Shown in pieces: positions 32,831 to 41,261 of a DNA stretch of 52,536 nucleotides (position 1 is its first letter; each line of letters begins with the position of its first letter). A model generated the notes under the pieces. It did not search any database and was not told the origin of the DNA. It was given only the letters and a program-made list of their open reading frames with translations. A program made the translations under genes and the position numbers. The DNA is taken from the NCBI GenBank assembly GCA_021786105.1, contig JAJYNW010000005.1:1-52536 (forward strand), written 5' to 3'. The stretch comes from a bacterium (lineage in GTDB: Bacteria; Patescibacteriota; Microgenomatia; Daviesbacterales; UBA10151).

Positions 32831-33850
32831 ATGGGTAAGAAAATATTAGTTACTGGTGGGGGAGGATATATCGGGTCTATTACTTCTGACCTTCTTCTTA
32901 AAAACGGTTTCGATGTAGCAGTTTTAGATAATTTTTCCCGGGGATATGAAACTCCCTTAGTTTTTCTAAAAGATAAGTATGGGTCCGAAAGATTAAGTTG
33001 GAAGAATCTAGATTTAACAACGGATAATTTAGAGAAGTTTTTTGAAGAGGTAAAACCTGACGCGATTTTGCATTGTGCAGCGCTTTGTAATGTGGGAGAG
33101 TCATGGGAAAATCCCGCATTATATTTCCGTAACAACATTTTCGGAGTCCAAAGATTAGCAGATGCAGCTATAAAAACTAATATTAAGAATATTGTCTTTT
33201 CTTCTACTTGTGCGGTTTATGGTGACGCCCAATATTTGCCTATTGATGAGAAACACCCACTGGCAAATCCGTCAAGCCCATATGGGGCCACAAAAAAAAT
33301 GTGTGAGGAGATTCTCAATTGGTATGCTAAAGTCGATCTTTTGAATTATGTTTTTTTAAGGTATTTTAATGTCACCGGAGCATCAGATGATGGGGAAGTT
33401 GGAGATTCGAAAAATCCTTCTTTCCATTTGATTCAGAATGCTATCCGGGGGGCATTGGGAATTGATAAATTTGAATTAAACTTTGCAGCTGTAGATACTC
33501 CGGATGGCTCTCCAATCCGCGACTACTTGAATGTTGTTGATTTGGCTAACGCCCACATGCGGTCCTTAAACTATCTACTCGAGGATCAGGGGAAAAATGA
33601 AGTTTTCAATTTGGGGACAGGAGCGGGAAATTCTGTTTTAGAAATTATCAAACTAGTTAAAGAAAGAACCGGAATAGATTTTCAAATTGGAGAAGCGGCA
33701 AGCAGAAGAAAGGGCGAGGCGGATAAGATGATTGCCGATATTTCTAAAGCCAAAAAAATCTTAGGATGGGAACCAAAACACTCCCTAGATGATTCAATCC
33801 AAACACTAGTTAAATGGTATAAATTGCACCCGAAAGGCTGGAATAAATAA
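32831..33850 (+). CDS. galE: UDP-glucose 4-epimerase (NAD-dependent sugar epimerase)
   Basis: A 339-residue short-chain dehydrogenase/reductase that interconverts UDP-glucose and UDP-galactose. It has the NAD motif TGGGGYIGS, the Ser/Thr region FSSTCAVYG, the catalytic YGATK (Tyr-x-x-x-Lys) and the NVTGASDDGEVGD and RDYLNVVDLANAH segments typical of GalE. It could also accept the N-acetyl forms. The gene is monocistronic and meets the convergent DUF378 gene 3 bp later. Confidence 0.9.
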   Translation: MGKKILVTGGGGYIGSITSDLLLKNGFDVAVLDNFSRGYETPLVFLKDKYGSERLSWKNLDLTTDNLEKFFEEVKPDAILHCAALCNVGESWENPALYFRNNIFGVQRLADAAIKTNIKNIVFSSTCAVYGDAQYLPIDEKHPLANPSSPYGATKKMCEEILNWYAKVDLLNYVFLRYFNVTGASDDGEVGDSKNPSFHLIQNAIRGALGIDKFELNFAAVDTPDGSPIRDYLNVVDLANAHMRSLNYLLEDQGKNEVFNLGTGAGNSVLEIIKLVKERTGIDFQIGEAASRRKGEADKMIADISKAKKILGWEPKHSLDDSIQTLVKWYKLHPKGWNK

Positions 33851-33853
33851 TTT

Positions 33854-34072
33854 CTACCGGGATTTCCACCAAGATATTAAGATAAAATAAAGTGCTGAGA
33901 TTCCGACTAAAGCATAAATAATTCTAGTTAATCCTGAACCGGCTCCGAATATCGAATCTACCAAGTTGTAACCGAAAAATCCTACCAGTCCCCAATTAAT
34001 ACCGCCAATCACTAATAGTATTAAGGCTATCCAGTCAACCCAATTCATATCTCTCATATCAGCTCTTGCCAT
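33854..34072 (-). CDS. DUF378 small membrane protein
   Basis: A 72-residue protein with two membrane helices and the DUF378 hallmark WVDWIALILLVIGGINWGLVGFF...VDSIFG. The function is unknown. The ATG at 34072 is preferred over the track GTG at 34081 because a strong Shine-Dalgarno (AAGGAGGTGG) sits about 6 nt upstream of it and includes the GTG itself. Confidence 0.88.
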   Translation of the reverse strand: MARADMRDMNWVDWIALILLVIGGINWGLVGFFGYNLVDSIFGAGSGLTRIIYALVGISALYFILISWWKSR

Positions 34073-34172
34073 AATTACCACCTCCTTATTATGGTATAGC
34101 CTGTAATATTACTCCGTTTTGGTAAGAAGTTTAGGTAGAAACCATCAAGAATCCGGAAAGAGATCCGAAAGG

Positions 34173-34664
34173 TTATTGGTGTCGCTGCCACTCGATTTTT
34201 TCACCTTTTGTTTTTTGTTCTGCCATAACTAGTTCGTCATAAATTCCGTCGATTAAGTCATAATCCTTGGCTTCTTCAAGAGTTACCCAAGCATATTGGT
34301 CGGTTTCTTCCGGTTGAAGCGTTACTTCTCCGGAAACGTAATTAGCGGCACAAGAGATAACTAAGGAGGAAGCTCCGTCTTGATGAACAGTGGCTAGACT
34401 TGTGACATACTTGATGTTGTTAATTTCAATACCAACCTCTTCTTTTACTTCGCGTTTTAGAGTCCGTTCTAAAACGTTGTACCAATAATCCTCTGTGTCT
34501 TTAGGCAGTTCCAAATAATCACTGGATTGTAACCTACCACCCGGGACAGTCCATTTGCCGGGAAAACGTTTTTTGGTGAGCGCCCTTCTTTCGATTAAGT
34601 ATTTGCCGTCTTTTTTAATGATGGCGGTAATTGCGACTTCATGTAAGTATTGATTTTGATCCAT
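34173..34664 (-). CDS. Nudix hydrolase
   Basis: A 163-residue Nudix protein, probably a nucleotide diphosphatase. The box is GGRLQ...LKREVKEEVGIE, with an extra segment of about a dozen residues (SSDYLELPKDTEDYW) between its Gly and its REVKEE helix, so spacing differs from the strict GX5EX7REUXEEXGU pattern. PGKWTVPGGRL is typical of MutT-like or ADP-sugar enzymes. The ATG at 34664 is chosen; the track start at 34796 lies inside the secA 3' end. It follows secA on the same strand after 70 bp that include TATATT. Confidence 0.82.
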   Translation of the reverse strand: MDQNQYLHEVAITAIIKKDGKYLIERRALTKKRFPGKWTVPGGRLQSSDYLELPKDTEDYWYNVLERTLKREVKEEVGIEINNIKYVTSLATVHQDGASSLVISCAANYVSGEVTLQPEETDQYAWVTLEEAKDYDLIDGIYDELVMAEQKTKGEKIEWQRHQ

Positions 34665-34737
34665 TGCTCTTTTTAATATACAAGAATTTGCTGTGAATAA
34701 AAATATGACAAAGACCTGCCTGTTGGAAAGGTAGTCT

Positions 34738-37458
34738 TTAATTTGGATAGTGACAACGTTTATATTTTTTGCCTGAACCGCACCAACAAGGATCATTGCG
34801 GCCGACTTTATTGTGGCGGATTTGTCCGGAATCAGAATCTAATGTTTGAGTCGCTACCTGTCCATTTCTTTCAATTGTTACTTTAGTTACTCCACCCTCA
34901 TGTTCTAAAACTTCTGCAATTGGTTCGCCTTGAGCAACTTCCTTTACCTCTTCCTCCTCTGTTTTAACTCCGGTCTCAATTTCCGGATGTCTTTCTGTAA
35001 CCTCAATTGGCTGGGGTTGAACAGGTTGGTTGGAGGGTGCAAGCTTATAAATTTTATGGACCACATCATAATCAATGTTGGCCATCAGTTTAGTGAATAA
35101 ATCGAAGGATTCTTTTTTGTATTCCACTAAAGGATCCCTTTGGCCGTAACCACGAAGCCCGATTCCTGCCCGAAGATCATCCATAGTGTCCAAATGTTCA
35201 ATCCATAAAGTATCGATGGTTGTCAGATAAACAAAGGTTTCCATTTGGCGGGCTACTTCAGAGCCGAACTGTTTCTCTCTTTGTTCGTAAACATCGCGTG
35301 CTACCTGGATTAAGAATTGAGTAATATCTTCTACGGACCCGATTTGGCTGATTTTTTGTTCCAGCTCTTTTCTGGAATTAGGATCAAAGTTAATAACATC
35401 AGAAAAATCTTCAACGATCTTTGTTTGGTCTAGCCCCTCGGCGCTATTGATTGTAACAATACTGGAAATGGCCTCATCGATCTTTTGTAAAATATCTTCC
35501 TTAAGCTGGGAGCTGGCTTCTCCCTTTAAATTGGCGGCGGCTTCCAAAATATTTTTTCTGACTCCATAGATAATTTGTCTTTGCTGGTTCATCACATCGT
35601 CATACTCGACCGTTGTTTTACGGATATCAAAATTATGGCCTTCGACTTTTTTCTGGGCCGATTCAATGGCTTTAGAGATCATCCCGTGTTCGATCGGAGC
35701 GTCTTCGGGCATCTTTAAAAAGTCCATGACTTTCGAAACTTGGTCGCCGCCGAAGATCCGCATTAAGTCATCCTCCAGGGAGATAAAGAACTGGGAGGCG
35801 CCGGGATCCCCCTGTCTTCCGGACCGTCCCCGAAGTTGGTTGTCAATCCTTCTTGATTCATGTCTTTCGGTGCCAATTACAAAAAGCCCGCCTGACTTTT
35901 CCGCTCCCTTACCAAGCTTAATATCGACTCCCCGGCCGGCCATGTTGGTGGCAACTGTGACTGCGCCTTTTTCCCCGGCTTTGGCGATAATTTCCGCTTC
36001 TTTTTCATGGTTTTTAGCGTTCAAAAGTGCGTGGGAAATACCTTTTTTCTTCAACAAATCTGACAAAAATTCGTTTTTCTCAATGGAGGTGGTACCGACC
36101 AAAACCGGTTGTCCTTTGGCGTGGAGCTCCTCGATCTTGTTGGCAACTGCGGTATATTTACCGGCCTGGGTTTTATAAATTGTGTCGGACATGTCTTCCC
36201 TGATCATCGGCAAATGGGTGGGAACAACAACCACATCAAGCTTGTAGATCTTGTGAAACTCTTCTGCCTCAGTAGCGGCGGTTCCGGTCATACCCGCAAG
36301 TTTTTTATACATCCTGAAGTAATTTTGGAAAGAAATGGTGGCTAAAGTTTGTGACTCCTGCTGAATGGCGACTCCCTCTTTGGCTTCAATGGCTTGATGA
36401 AGGCCTTCGGAATAGCGCCTTCCCGGCATTAACCTTCCGGTAAACTCATCAACAATTATTACTTCGCCGTCCCGGACAACGTAATCTTTATCTTTTTGAA
36501 ACAGGGCACGGGCTTTTAAAGCTTGCTCGATATGATGCAAGGTAGAGAAGTCCTTTTCGTACATATTGTCCACACCCAGCATATTTTCAATCTTGGCAAT
36601 ACCATGTTCTGTAAGATGGGCAGTCCGTTGTTTCTCATCAATGGAATAATCGGTGTCTCCTGAAAGCTTCTCGATTATCCCGGCGAACTCATAATATTTT
36701 TGGGTGGGTTCAGAAGCGGGGCGGGAGATAATAAGCGGGGTTCTGGCCTCATCAATTAAGATGGAATCAACCTCATCAACCACCGCAAAGGAATGCCCTC
36801 TTTGGACTTGATCAGCCAAAGAAAAGACCATGTTATCCCGAAGATAGTCAAAGCCGTATTCATTATTTGTGCCGTAGGTAATATCGGCGTTATAAGCCTC
36901 TTTGCGGGTTACAGGCTTTAGGTGCTTTAATCTTTCGTCTGTGTGCTCGGTATTTTTAAACTTTGGGTCATAGATAAAGGCTTGTTCGTGAATAATGACT
37001 CCAACTGTTGCTCCCAGGGTATGATAAATTGGTCCCATCCAACCACAATCACGCATGGCAAGATAATCGTTAACCGTGACAAGATGGGAGCCTTCCCCGG
37101 TCAGCGAGTTTAAAAATAGCGCCGGAACCGCAGAAAGGGTTTTTCCTTCACCGGTTCTCTGTTCGGAAATTTTTCCCTGGTGTAAGGTGATGGCTGACAT
37201 AAGCTGAACGTCGAAGAGCCTCATGTTGAGAGTTCTGGCGCCCGCCTCCCGAACGGCTGCGTAAACATCCGGAAGAAGCTCATCCAGGCTTTGGCCTTTT
37301 TGGTAAAGTTTTTTAAATTCCTGGGACTTTTCGATGAGCTGTTTATCGGTAAGTTTCTGGTATTTTTTCTCCAGATCGTTTATCTGGGTAATGATTTTTC
37401 CGAAACGATCAAGCTCTTTTTGGTTGGAGTCCAAGATACGGCTAAAGATATTTAACAT
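34738..37458 (-). CDS. secA: Preprotein translocase ATPase SecA
   Basis: A 906-residue motor that pushes unfolded preproteins through SecYEG. Seen in order: Walker A GEGKT (in ISEQRTGEGKTLSAVPALFL), DEVDSILIDEARTPLIIS (DEAD-type Walker B), the second nucleotide domain with GTTSIEKNE and VATNMAGRGVDIKLG, GLFVIGTERHESRRIDNQLRGRSGRQGDPG, the scaffold and wing domains, and a C-terminal SEC-C zinc motif (CWCGSGKKYKRCH). Full length. It has its own strong promoter. Confidence 0.97.
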   Translation of the reverse strand: MLNIFSRILDSNQKELDRFGKIITQINDLEKKYQKLTDKQLIEKSQEFKKLYQKGQSLDELLPDVYAAVREAGARTLNMRLFDVQLMSAITLHQGKISEQRTGEGKTLSAVPALFLNSLTGEGSHLVTVNDYLAMRDCGWMGPIYHTLGATVGVIIHEQAFIYDPKFKNTEHTDERLKHLKPVTRKEAYNADITYGTNNEYGFDYLRDNMVFSLADQVQRGHSFAVVDEVDSILIDEARTPLIISRPASEPTQKYYEFAGIIEKLSGDTDYSIDEKQRTAHLTEHGIAKIENMLGVDNMYEKDFSTLHHIEQALKARALFQKDKDYVVRDGEVIIVDEFTGRLMPGRRYSEGLHQAIEAKEGVAIQQESQTLATISFQNYFRMYKKLAGMTGTAATEAEEFHKIYKLDVVVVPTHLPMIREDMSDTIYKTQAGKYTAVANKIEELHAKGQPVLVGTTSIEKNEFLSDLLKKKGISHALLNAKNHEKEAEIIAKAGEKGAVTVATNMAGRGVDIKLGKGAEKSGGLFVIGTERHESRRIDNQLRGRSGRQGDPGASQFFISLEDDLMRIFGGDQVSKVMDFLKMPEDAPIEHGMISKAIESAQKKVEGHNFDIRKTTVEYDDVMNQQRQIIYGVRKNILEAAANLKGEASSQLKEDILQKIDEAISSIVTINSAEGLDQTKIVEDFSDVINFDPNSRKELEQKISQIGSVEDITQFLIQVARDVYEQREKQFGSEVARQMETFVYLTTIDTLWIEHLDTMDDLRAGIGLRGYGQRDPLVEYKKESFDLFTKLMANIDYDVVHKIYKLAPSNQPVQPQPIEVTERHPEIETGVKTEEEEVKEVAQGEPIAEVLEHEGGVTKVTIERNGQVATQTLDSDSGQIRHNKVGRNDPCWCGSGKKYKRCHYPN

Positions 37459-37467
37459 AACTGTGTC

Positions 37468-37496
37468 ATTATACCCAATTTGGGCAGGTTTGTCAG
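37468..37496 (-). promoter_or_regulatory. secA promoter
   Basis: On the minus strand, CTGACA (37491-37496), a 17-bp spacer and a perfect TATAAT (37468-37473). The -10 ends 9 nt before the secA ATG, so the transcript would be nearly leaderless. Confidence 0.82.
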
Positions 37497-37509
37497 GTAA
37501 AAGAACGGG

Positions 37510-37567
37510 TTGACGGGGTAGGGTTTTTTCTATACACTTAAAATGGTTACTTTAGATTACGTATACT
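37510..37567 (+). promoter_or_regulatory. Possible promoter(s) of the Ser/Pro/Ala-rich protein gene
   Basis: Two alternatives are seen: TTGACG (37510-37515) - N17 - TACACT (37533-37538), or TATACT (37562-37567) only 4 nt before the ATG with no clear -35. Confidence 0.4.
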
Positions 37568-37571
37568 GCCC

Positions 37572-38831
37572 ATGGATCCAAATAATAACAATTCTACAGG
37601 TTTTCCGCCGGCTTCGGATCCGTCTGCTTCTTCGCCAACTACCCCGCCAACTCCACCGACCGATATGTCAATGGGAGTGCCTTCTGCACAGCCGAGTGCC
37701 TCATCTCCTCTTCCAGATACATCTGATTTAGGGCCAAGTGCAAGTAGTGGTTTGAGCTCTGGTTTTAGTATGTCGAACCCTGTACCAAATGTTACGCCCG
37801 AACCCGCTCCTAATTTAGAAGGTACTTCCACTACTCCTTTGGGGAGTAATGCTGCATTAGGGGAGGCTCAGCGGGGTGCGGGAGCAGGGGGTGTTCCTTC
37901 TTGGTCAACACCAGGTAGCAGCCCAAGTGCGGTTCCTTCTCAGGATATGTCTGCCTCTGCGGCTCCGGCTTTTGGAAGTATGGATACTACTCCTAGTGAG
38001 GCGCCTGTGAATCCTATGGCTGCCGGTACTGATTCTTCCGCCCCTTCGGGAGCGGCTCCCGGTGGATTTTCCATCGCTGATTTAGCTAGCGGTCCCGGAA
38101 CAAGTTCTACTTCGGGGTTAGACGGTTTTTCAGGAGGCACACCTCCTTTATCATCAACAGATGCTAGTGTTAGCGCACCTTCGGTTTCCCCTGCCCCAGC
38201 AGATACCGTTTCTGCAAGCCCATTGGGAGGTTCCGGCAATTCTGAAACGGCACCTGCCAATCCCTTTATGGGGGGTTCACAGCCATCAATGTCTGAAACT
38301 ACCGCTGCTCCAAACGGTGGGAGTGGTGCAGAAACTGGAGCCAGTGCGTCGGGACCGGTGGAATCTGCGCCGACAGATTTAAGCCATCTTGTGAGCGGCG
38401 CTTCCGGTGAACAATCAGCTACATCTTCAACAATCCCCCAACCGGAAACATTAGTTGTTGCCCCATCAGCTGCACCGGCTGCTTCGGATGCCCAGGTTGT
38501 TTCCGGCGGTGGAAAAAGTTTTCCTAAGTGGATTTTAGCTGTAGCGTTTGTTGTTGTATTGGCGGTAATTGGTGCTAGCGCTTACTTTATTTTAGGTGTG
38601 GGTAAGCCGGAAGCCCCGACAACATCAGTTCCTGCTGTTCAGGCTCCCTTAACGAAGCCTCCTAAAACAGTATTACCAAGTGTTTCTCCGACTCAAGCCC
38701 CTGCTTCCGGATCTGCGACTTTTGGAAGTTTGGAGGGCACGGCTCCCGTATCTTCAAGTGGGTCGGCTGCCCAAAATGGGCCTTCGGCTTTGGAACTATT
38801 GAGGAAGCGTCAGGTTTCTCCTACTCCCTAA
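37572..38831 (+). CDS. Low-complexity Ser/Pro/Ala/Gly-rich membrane protein
   Basis: A 419-residue protein. Residues 1 to about 310 are a disordered, Ser/Pro/Ala/Gly/Thr-rich region with almost no Lys or Arg. One membrane helix follows (KWILAVAFVVVLAVIGASAYFILGV), then a Pro/Ser/Thr-rich tail ending LLRKRQVSPTP. By the Lys just before the helix, the long part is probably cytoplasmic and the short tail outside, but topology is uncertain. No domain is recognised. The strong compositional bias makes homology assignment unreliable. Its end overlaps the convergent tsaE by 11 bp. Confidence 0.7.
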   Translation: MDPNNNNSTGFPPASDPSASSPTTPPTPPTDMSMGVPSAQPSASSPLPDTSDLGPSASSGLSSGFSMSNPVPNVTPEPAPNLEGTSTTPLGSNAALGEAQRGAGAGGVPSWSTPGSSPSAVPSQDMSASAAPAFGSMDTTPSEAPVNPMAAGTDSSAPSGAAPGGFSIADLASGPGTSSTSGLDGFSGGTPPLSSTDASVSAPSVSPAPADTVSASPLGGSGNSETAPANPFMGGSQPSMSETTAAPNGGSGAETGASASGPVESAPTDLSHLVSGASGEQSATSSTIPQPETLVVAPSAAPAASDAQVVSGGGKSFPKWILAVAFVVVLAVIGASAYFILGVGKPEAPTTSVPAVQAPLTKPPKTVLPSVSPTQAPASGSATFGSLEGTAPVSSSGSAAQNGPSALELLRKRQVSPTP

Positions 38832-39246
38832 CCTCAATTTCTCTGGTGTTTCCTGAAGTTAGCTTAATCTTAATTTGCATTGCTTGCTGGGGTAGTGATT
38901 TACCCAGCTTTTCTGCCCATTCAATTAGAACAATATTATTGGGATTAGCAAAGATTTCTGATAGTCCAGTACCCTCAATATCAACCTCATCCTCAAACCT
39001 GTAAAGGTCGATATGGAAAAGCTTTCCCTGGGGGTTTTTAGGAATATCATATTGCCGCATAACTATGAAAGTAGGGGAAATTAACCTGTCGTTAATTCCC
39101 AGTCCCCTGGCAAAACCCTGGATAAAAGTTGTCTTGCCGGCGCCCAAGGGACCGGAAAAGGCGATGATGCCTCCGTTTTGATACTTTTGGGCAAGGTCTG
39201 CGGCGATTTTTTGGGTTTCTTCGGCTGAATTAGAAGTGTAAACCAT
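38821..39246 (-). CDS. tsaE: tRNA threonylcarbamoyladenosine biosynthesis ATPase TsaE
   Basis: A 141-residue P-loop ATPase needed for the t6A37 modification of tRNAs, working with TsaB, TsaD and TsaC. Motifs: GPLGAGKTTFIQGFARGLG (Walker A), SPTFIVMRQY, HIDLYR and IEWAEKLG. The length is normal. GGAG precedes the ATG, and a possible own promoter (TTGTTA-N18-TATAAT on the minus strand) lies in the end of the upstream gene. A short tsaB is also present at 46.1 kb on the other strand. Confidence 0.94.
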   Translation of the reverse strand: MVYTSNSAEETQKIAADLAQKYQNGGIIAFSGPLGAGKTTFIQGFARGLGINDRLISPTFIVMRQYDIPKNPQGKLFHIDLYRFEDEVDIEGTGLSEIFANPNNIVLIEWAEKLGKSLPQQAMQIKIKLTSGNTREIEVRE

Positions 39247-39264
39247 AATATCTCCAAATTATAT

Positions 39265-39999
39265 CTAATCCGGTTTCTTTTTAACAACAAAGGTAAAGAG
39301 GAGGACTCCGGAAAGGATGAAAGCAAGACCCCCTCCAATAATGGACATTTTTTGGATGGGGGAACCTTGAGCTTGGGGTTTAGGGGAAGATGTGGGTGTC
39401 AGGGTAACAGTAGCTGAACTTGTGCCCAAGATAGAAGAAGGGAGGTTGGTGCTGGAAGTGTACAACTTTACCTCTTTTTTAGTTGTAGGGTGGGGAGTTG
39501 GTGTAAGTGTAGGTAATCTAGTAGGGGTAGGAGTTTTAGTTGGGGTGGGGGTGTGAGAAGGAGTAGGAGTATTGGTAGGGCCAGGTGTGGGGGTTGAGGT
39601 TGGGGTAGGAGTGGCAGTTGGTGTTGGGGTGGGGGAAGGGGCTACTAAGTTAAAGTTCCAAGTTGAGCTCCAGTCGCTCCATGTTCCAGATGAATCCTTG
39701 GCTTTTACTCTCCAATACCAGGTTCCTTCTGATAAACCTGATGGTGTATAAGATGCATTGTTAGGATCGTAATCTTTGTCAATGGATGCAAAAGTCTGAT
39801 CGTCATCTACCTGGACGCGATAGTGATCACCGGAATAAAGGGTATAAGTTGGCACCTCCCAAGCCATGGTGGTAGTGGTAACACTAGAGCCGTTTTCAGG
39901 TGAGGTTTGAGTTGGAGCATCAGTGGCGAAAGCAGGCAGGGTTACGATAAAAAAGCTGAAAGATATCAATGAAGTCAGGAGAATAATTATTACCTTCAC
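39265..39999 (-). CDS. Secreted, membrane-anchored surface protein with FN3-like domain and Pro/Thr stalk
   Basis: A 244-residue protein with a signal peptide (VIIILLTSLISFSFFIVTLPAFA), a fibronectin-III-like domain (about residues 28-118: PTQTSPENGSSV...TWYWRVKAKDSSGTWSDWS), a long Pro-Thr stalk (SPTPTPTATPTPTSTPTPGP...), and a C-terminal membrane helix (GGGLAFILSGVLLFTFVV) with a KKKPD tail. Such proteins display a domain beyond the cell wall. The start is GTG at 39999. It lies downstream of the two murein hydrolase genes on the same strand. Confidence 0.75.
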   Translation of the reverse strand: MKVIIILLTSLISFSFFIVTLPAFATDAPTQTSPENGSSVTTTTMAWEVPTYTLYSGDHYRVQVDDDQTFASIDKDYDPNNASYTPSGLSEGTWYWRVKAKDSSGTWSDWSSTWNFNLVAPSPTPTPTATPTPTSTPTPGPTNTPTPSHTPTPTKTPTPTRLPTLTPTPHPTTKKEVKLYTSSTNLPSSILGTSSATVTLTPTSSPKPQAQGSPIQKMSIIGGGLAFILSGVLLFTFVVKKKPD

Positions 40000-40040
40000 T
40001 TACCTTATAGTATCACATCTACAAGATATAATACTTTAAG

Positions 40041-41258
40041 TTATGGGATATGCCAGTATAAAGTGACGTAGCCGTTGCCGTGATCGATGGCAATGCCTTT
40101 CCCGACAGTTCCTGTTAAATAGCAGGCGGACGAGTCACGGAATTCATAGGCTGTTCCGTCCGCCACCGCTTTTATGGGCGCTCCGAAATAATCTACAATA
40201 TCCAATCCTGTATGATAGCTGCCTCCCAAAATGTTATACCAGATCGGAAACCGGGTCGAAATATCACCGTTATGGCAATAATCTGCCTGGCTGCAATCGC
40301 CGGCAGGATATTCAGCTAACGGACTGCCAAAAAATCCGGAATCAAGTAACGGTTTAGGATCAACGAGATTTTCTTTACCGATGATTGAATTATTCTCAAT
40401 ATGGGCTGGGGTCATCACCTGAAAATGGAGATGGGCTCCGGTGGTGCAGCCACTCATACCCACGGAAGCTATAATCTCACCCTTCTTCACTGGTCCGACT
40501 TTGGCTCCAAAACCTCCTAAAGCACGGGAAATAGAGTTGGCATCCGCCTGCAACTGCGCAATTAATGACTGGTATTTAGCTTCATTATTTTGGGTAACCC
40601 GTAAAAGGTCATCCTTAGCTTTTTTCTGGTCTGCAAGCTGGGCTTGGTAAGTTACCAAATCCTTCTTTAGCTTTTCCTCCTGGGCCTGTCTGGTTTCTTT
40701 ATCCGTCTTTTGGTCATGGTAGGCAGCTTTAGTTGCTTGAAGCTGGTAGAGAACTTTCTTGTCGTTCTCCTGGGCAACCTGGATATATTTCATCCTTTCC
40801 AACAGGTCGGCAAAACCGTTGGAGGAGAAGAAGAGATCTATGGGGGAATAATCCCCATATTTATATGTTTGGACTATCCGGTTAAGAAGGATTTGGGCAA
40901 TGCTGTCAACGCTGCTGGAAAGCTTGGTAATTCTTCCGGAAAGGTCAGTAATTTCCTTGTCTAATTTTGCAATTTGGGCATTGGCTTCATCCATCTTTAG
41001 TTGGGTGAATTTGGTTTGGGCATCAATGTAATTGAGTTGGGATTTAAGGGTTTTTTCCTTACTTTGTTCACCATTTAATAACTGCTGACATTGGGCCGTT
41101 AATCCGGCAATACACGCATATCTGTTGCCGGGGTCAGGATCTATGCATTGTGAACTATCTCCGCAGGAAACTTGGGCGAAGGCTGGATTAGCACTAAAGA
41201 AGGCGGTTAAAAGCAGAGGAATTATTAAGAGATGACGAATTTTAGGGGAGACTACCAT
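40041..41258 (-). CDS. EnvC/CwlO-like murein hydrolase with circularly permuted M23 (LytM) domain
   Basis: A 405-residue secreted protein with a signal peptide (IPLLLTAFFSANPAFA), a short Cys-containing segment, a long coiled coil (about 60-245: LLNGEQSKEKTLKSQLNYIDAQT...) and a C-terminal M23 metallopeptidase. The M23 elements are all present but out of order. VKKGEIIASVGMSGCTTGAH and HLHFQV (His276, His278), normally the last block, comes first. It is followed by a linker with VDPKPLL, then HTGLDIVD (His349, Asp353) and HGNGYVTLYWHIP (His403) at the very C terminus. In classical LytM domains HxxxD and the LYxH block precede HLHF. It would cut peptide cross-links in peptidoglycan. It is next to a paralogue and downstream of ftsEX. 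Confidence 0.88.
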   Translation of the reverse strand: MVVSPKIRHLLIIPLLLTAFFSANPAFAQVSCGDSSQCIDPDPGNRYACIAGLTAQCQQLLNGEQSKEKTLKSQLNYIDAQTKFTQLKMDEANAQIAKLDKEITDLSGRITKLSSSVDSIAQILLNRIVQTYKYGDYSPIDLFFSSNGFADLLERMKYIQVAQENDKKVLYQLQATKAAYHDQKTDKETRQAQEEKLKKDLVTYQAQLADQKKAKDDLLRVTQNNEAKYQSLIAQLQADANSISRALGGFGAKVGPVKKGEIIASVGMSGCTTGAHLHFQVMTPAHIENNSIIGKENLVDPKPLLDSGFFGSPLAEYPAGDCSQADYCHNGDISTRFPIWYNILGGSYHTGLDIVDYFGAPIKAVADGTAYEFRDSSACYLTGTVGKGIAIDHGNGYVTLYWHIP

Positions 41259-41261
41259 GTC

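Noticed and set aside
39480-39650. GT-rich repetitive stretch resembling a tandem repeat or CRISPR-like array
   Set aside because: It is the coding sequence of a Pro-Thr stalk; the units are dipeptide repeats without spacers.
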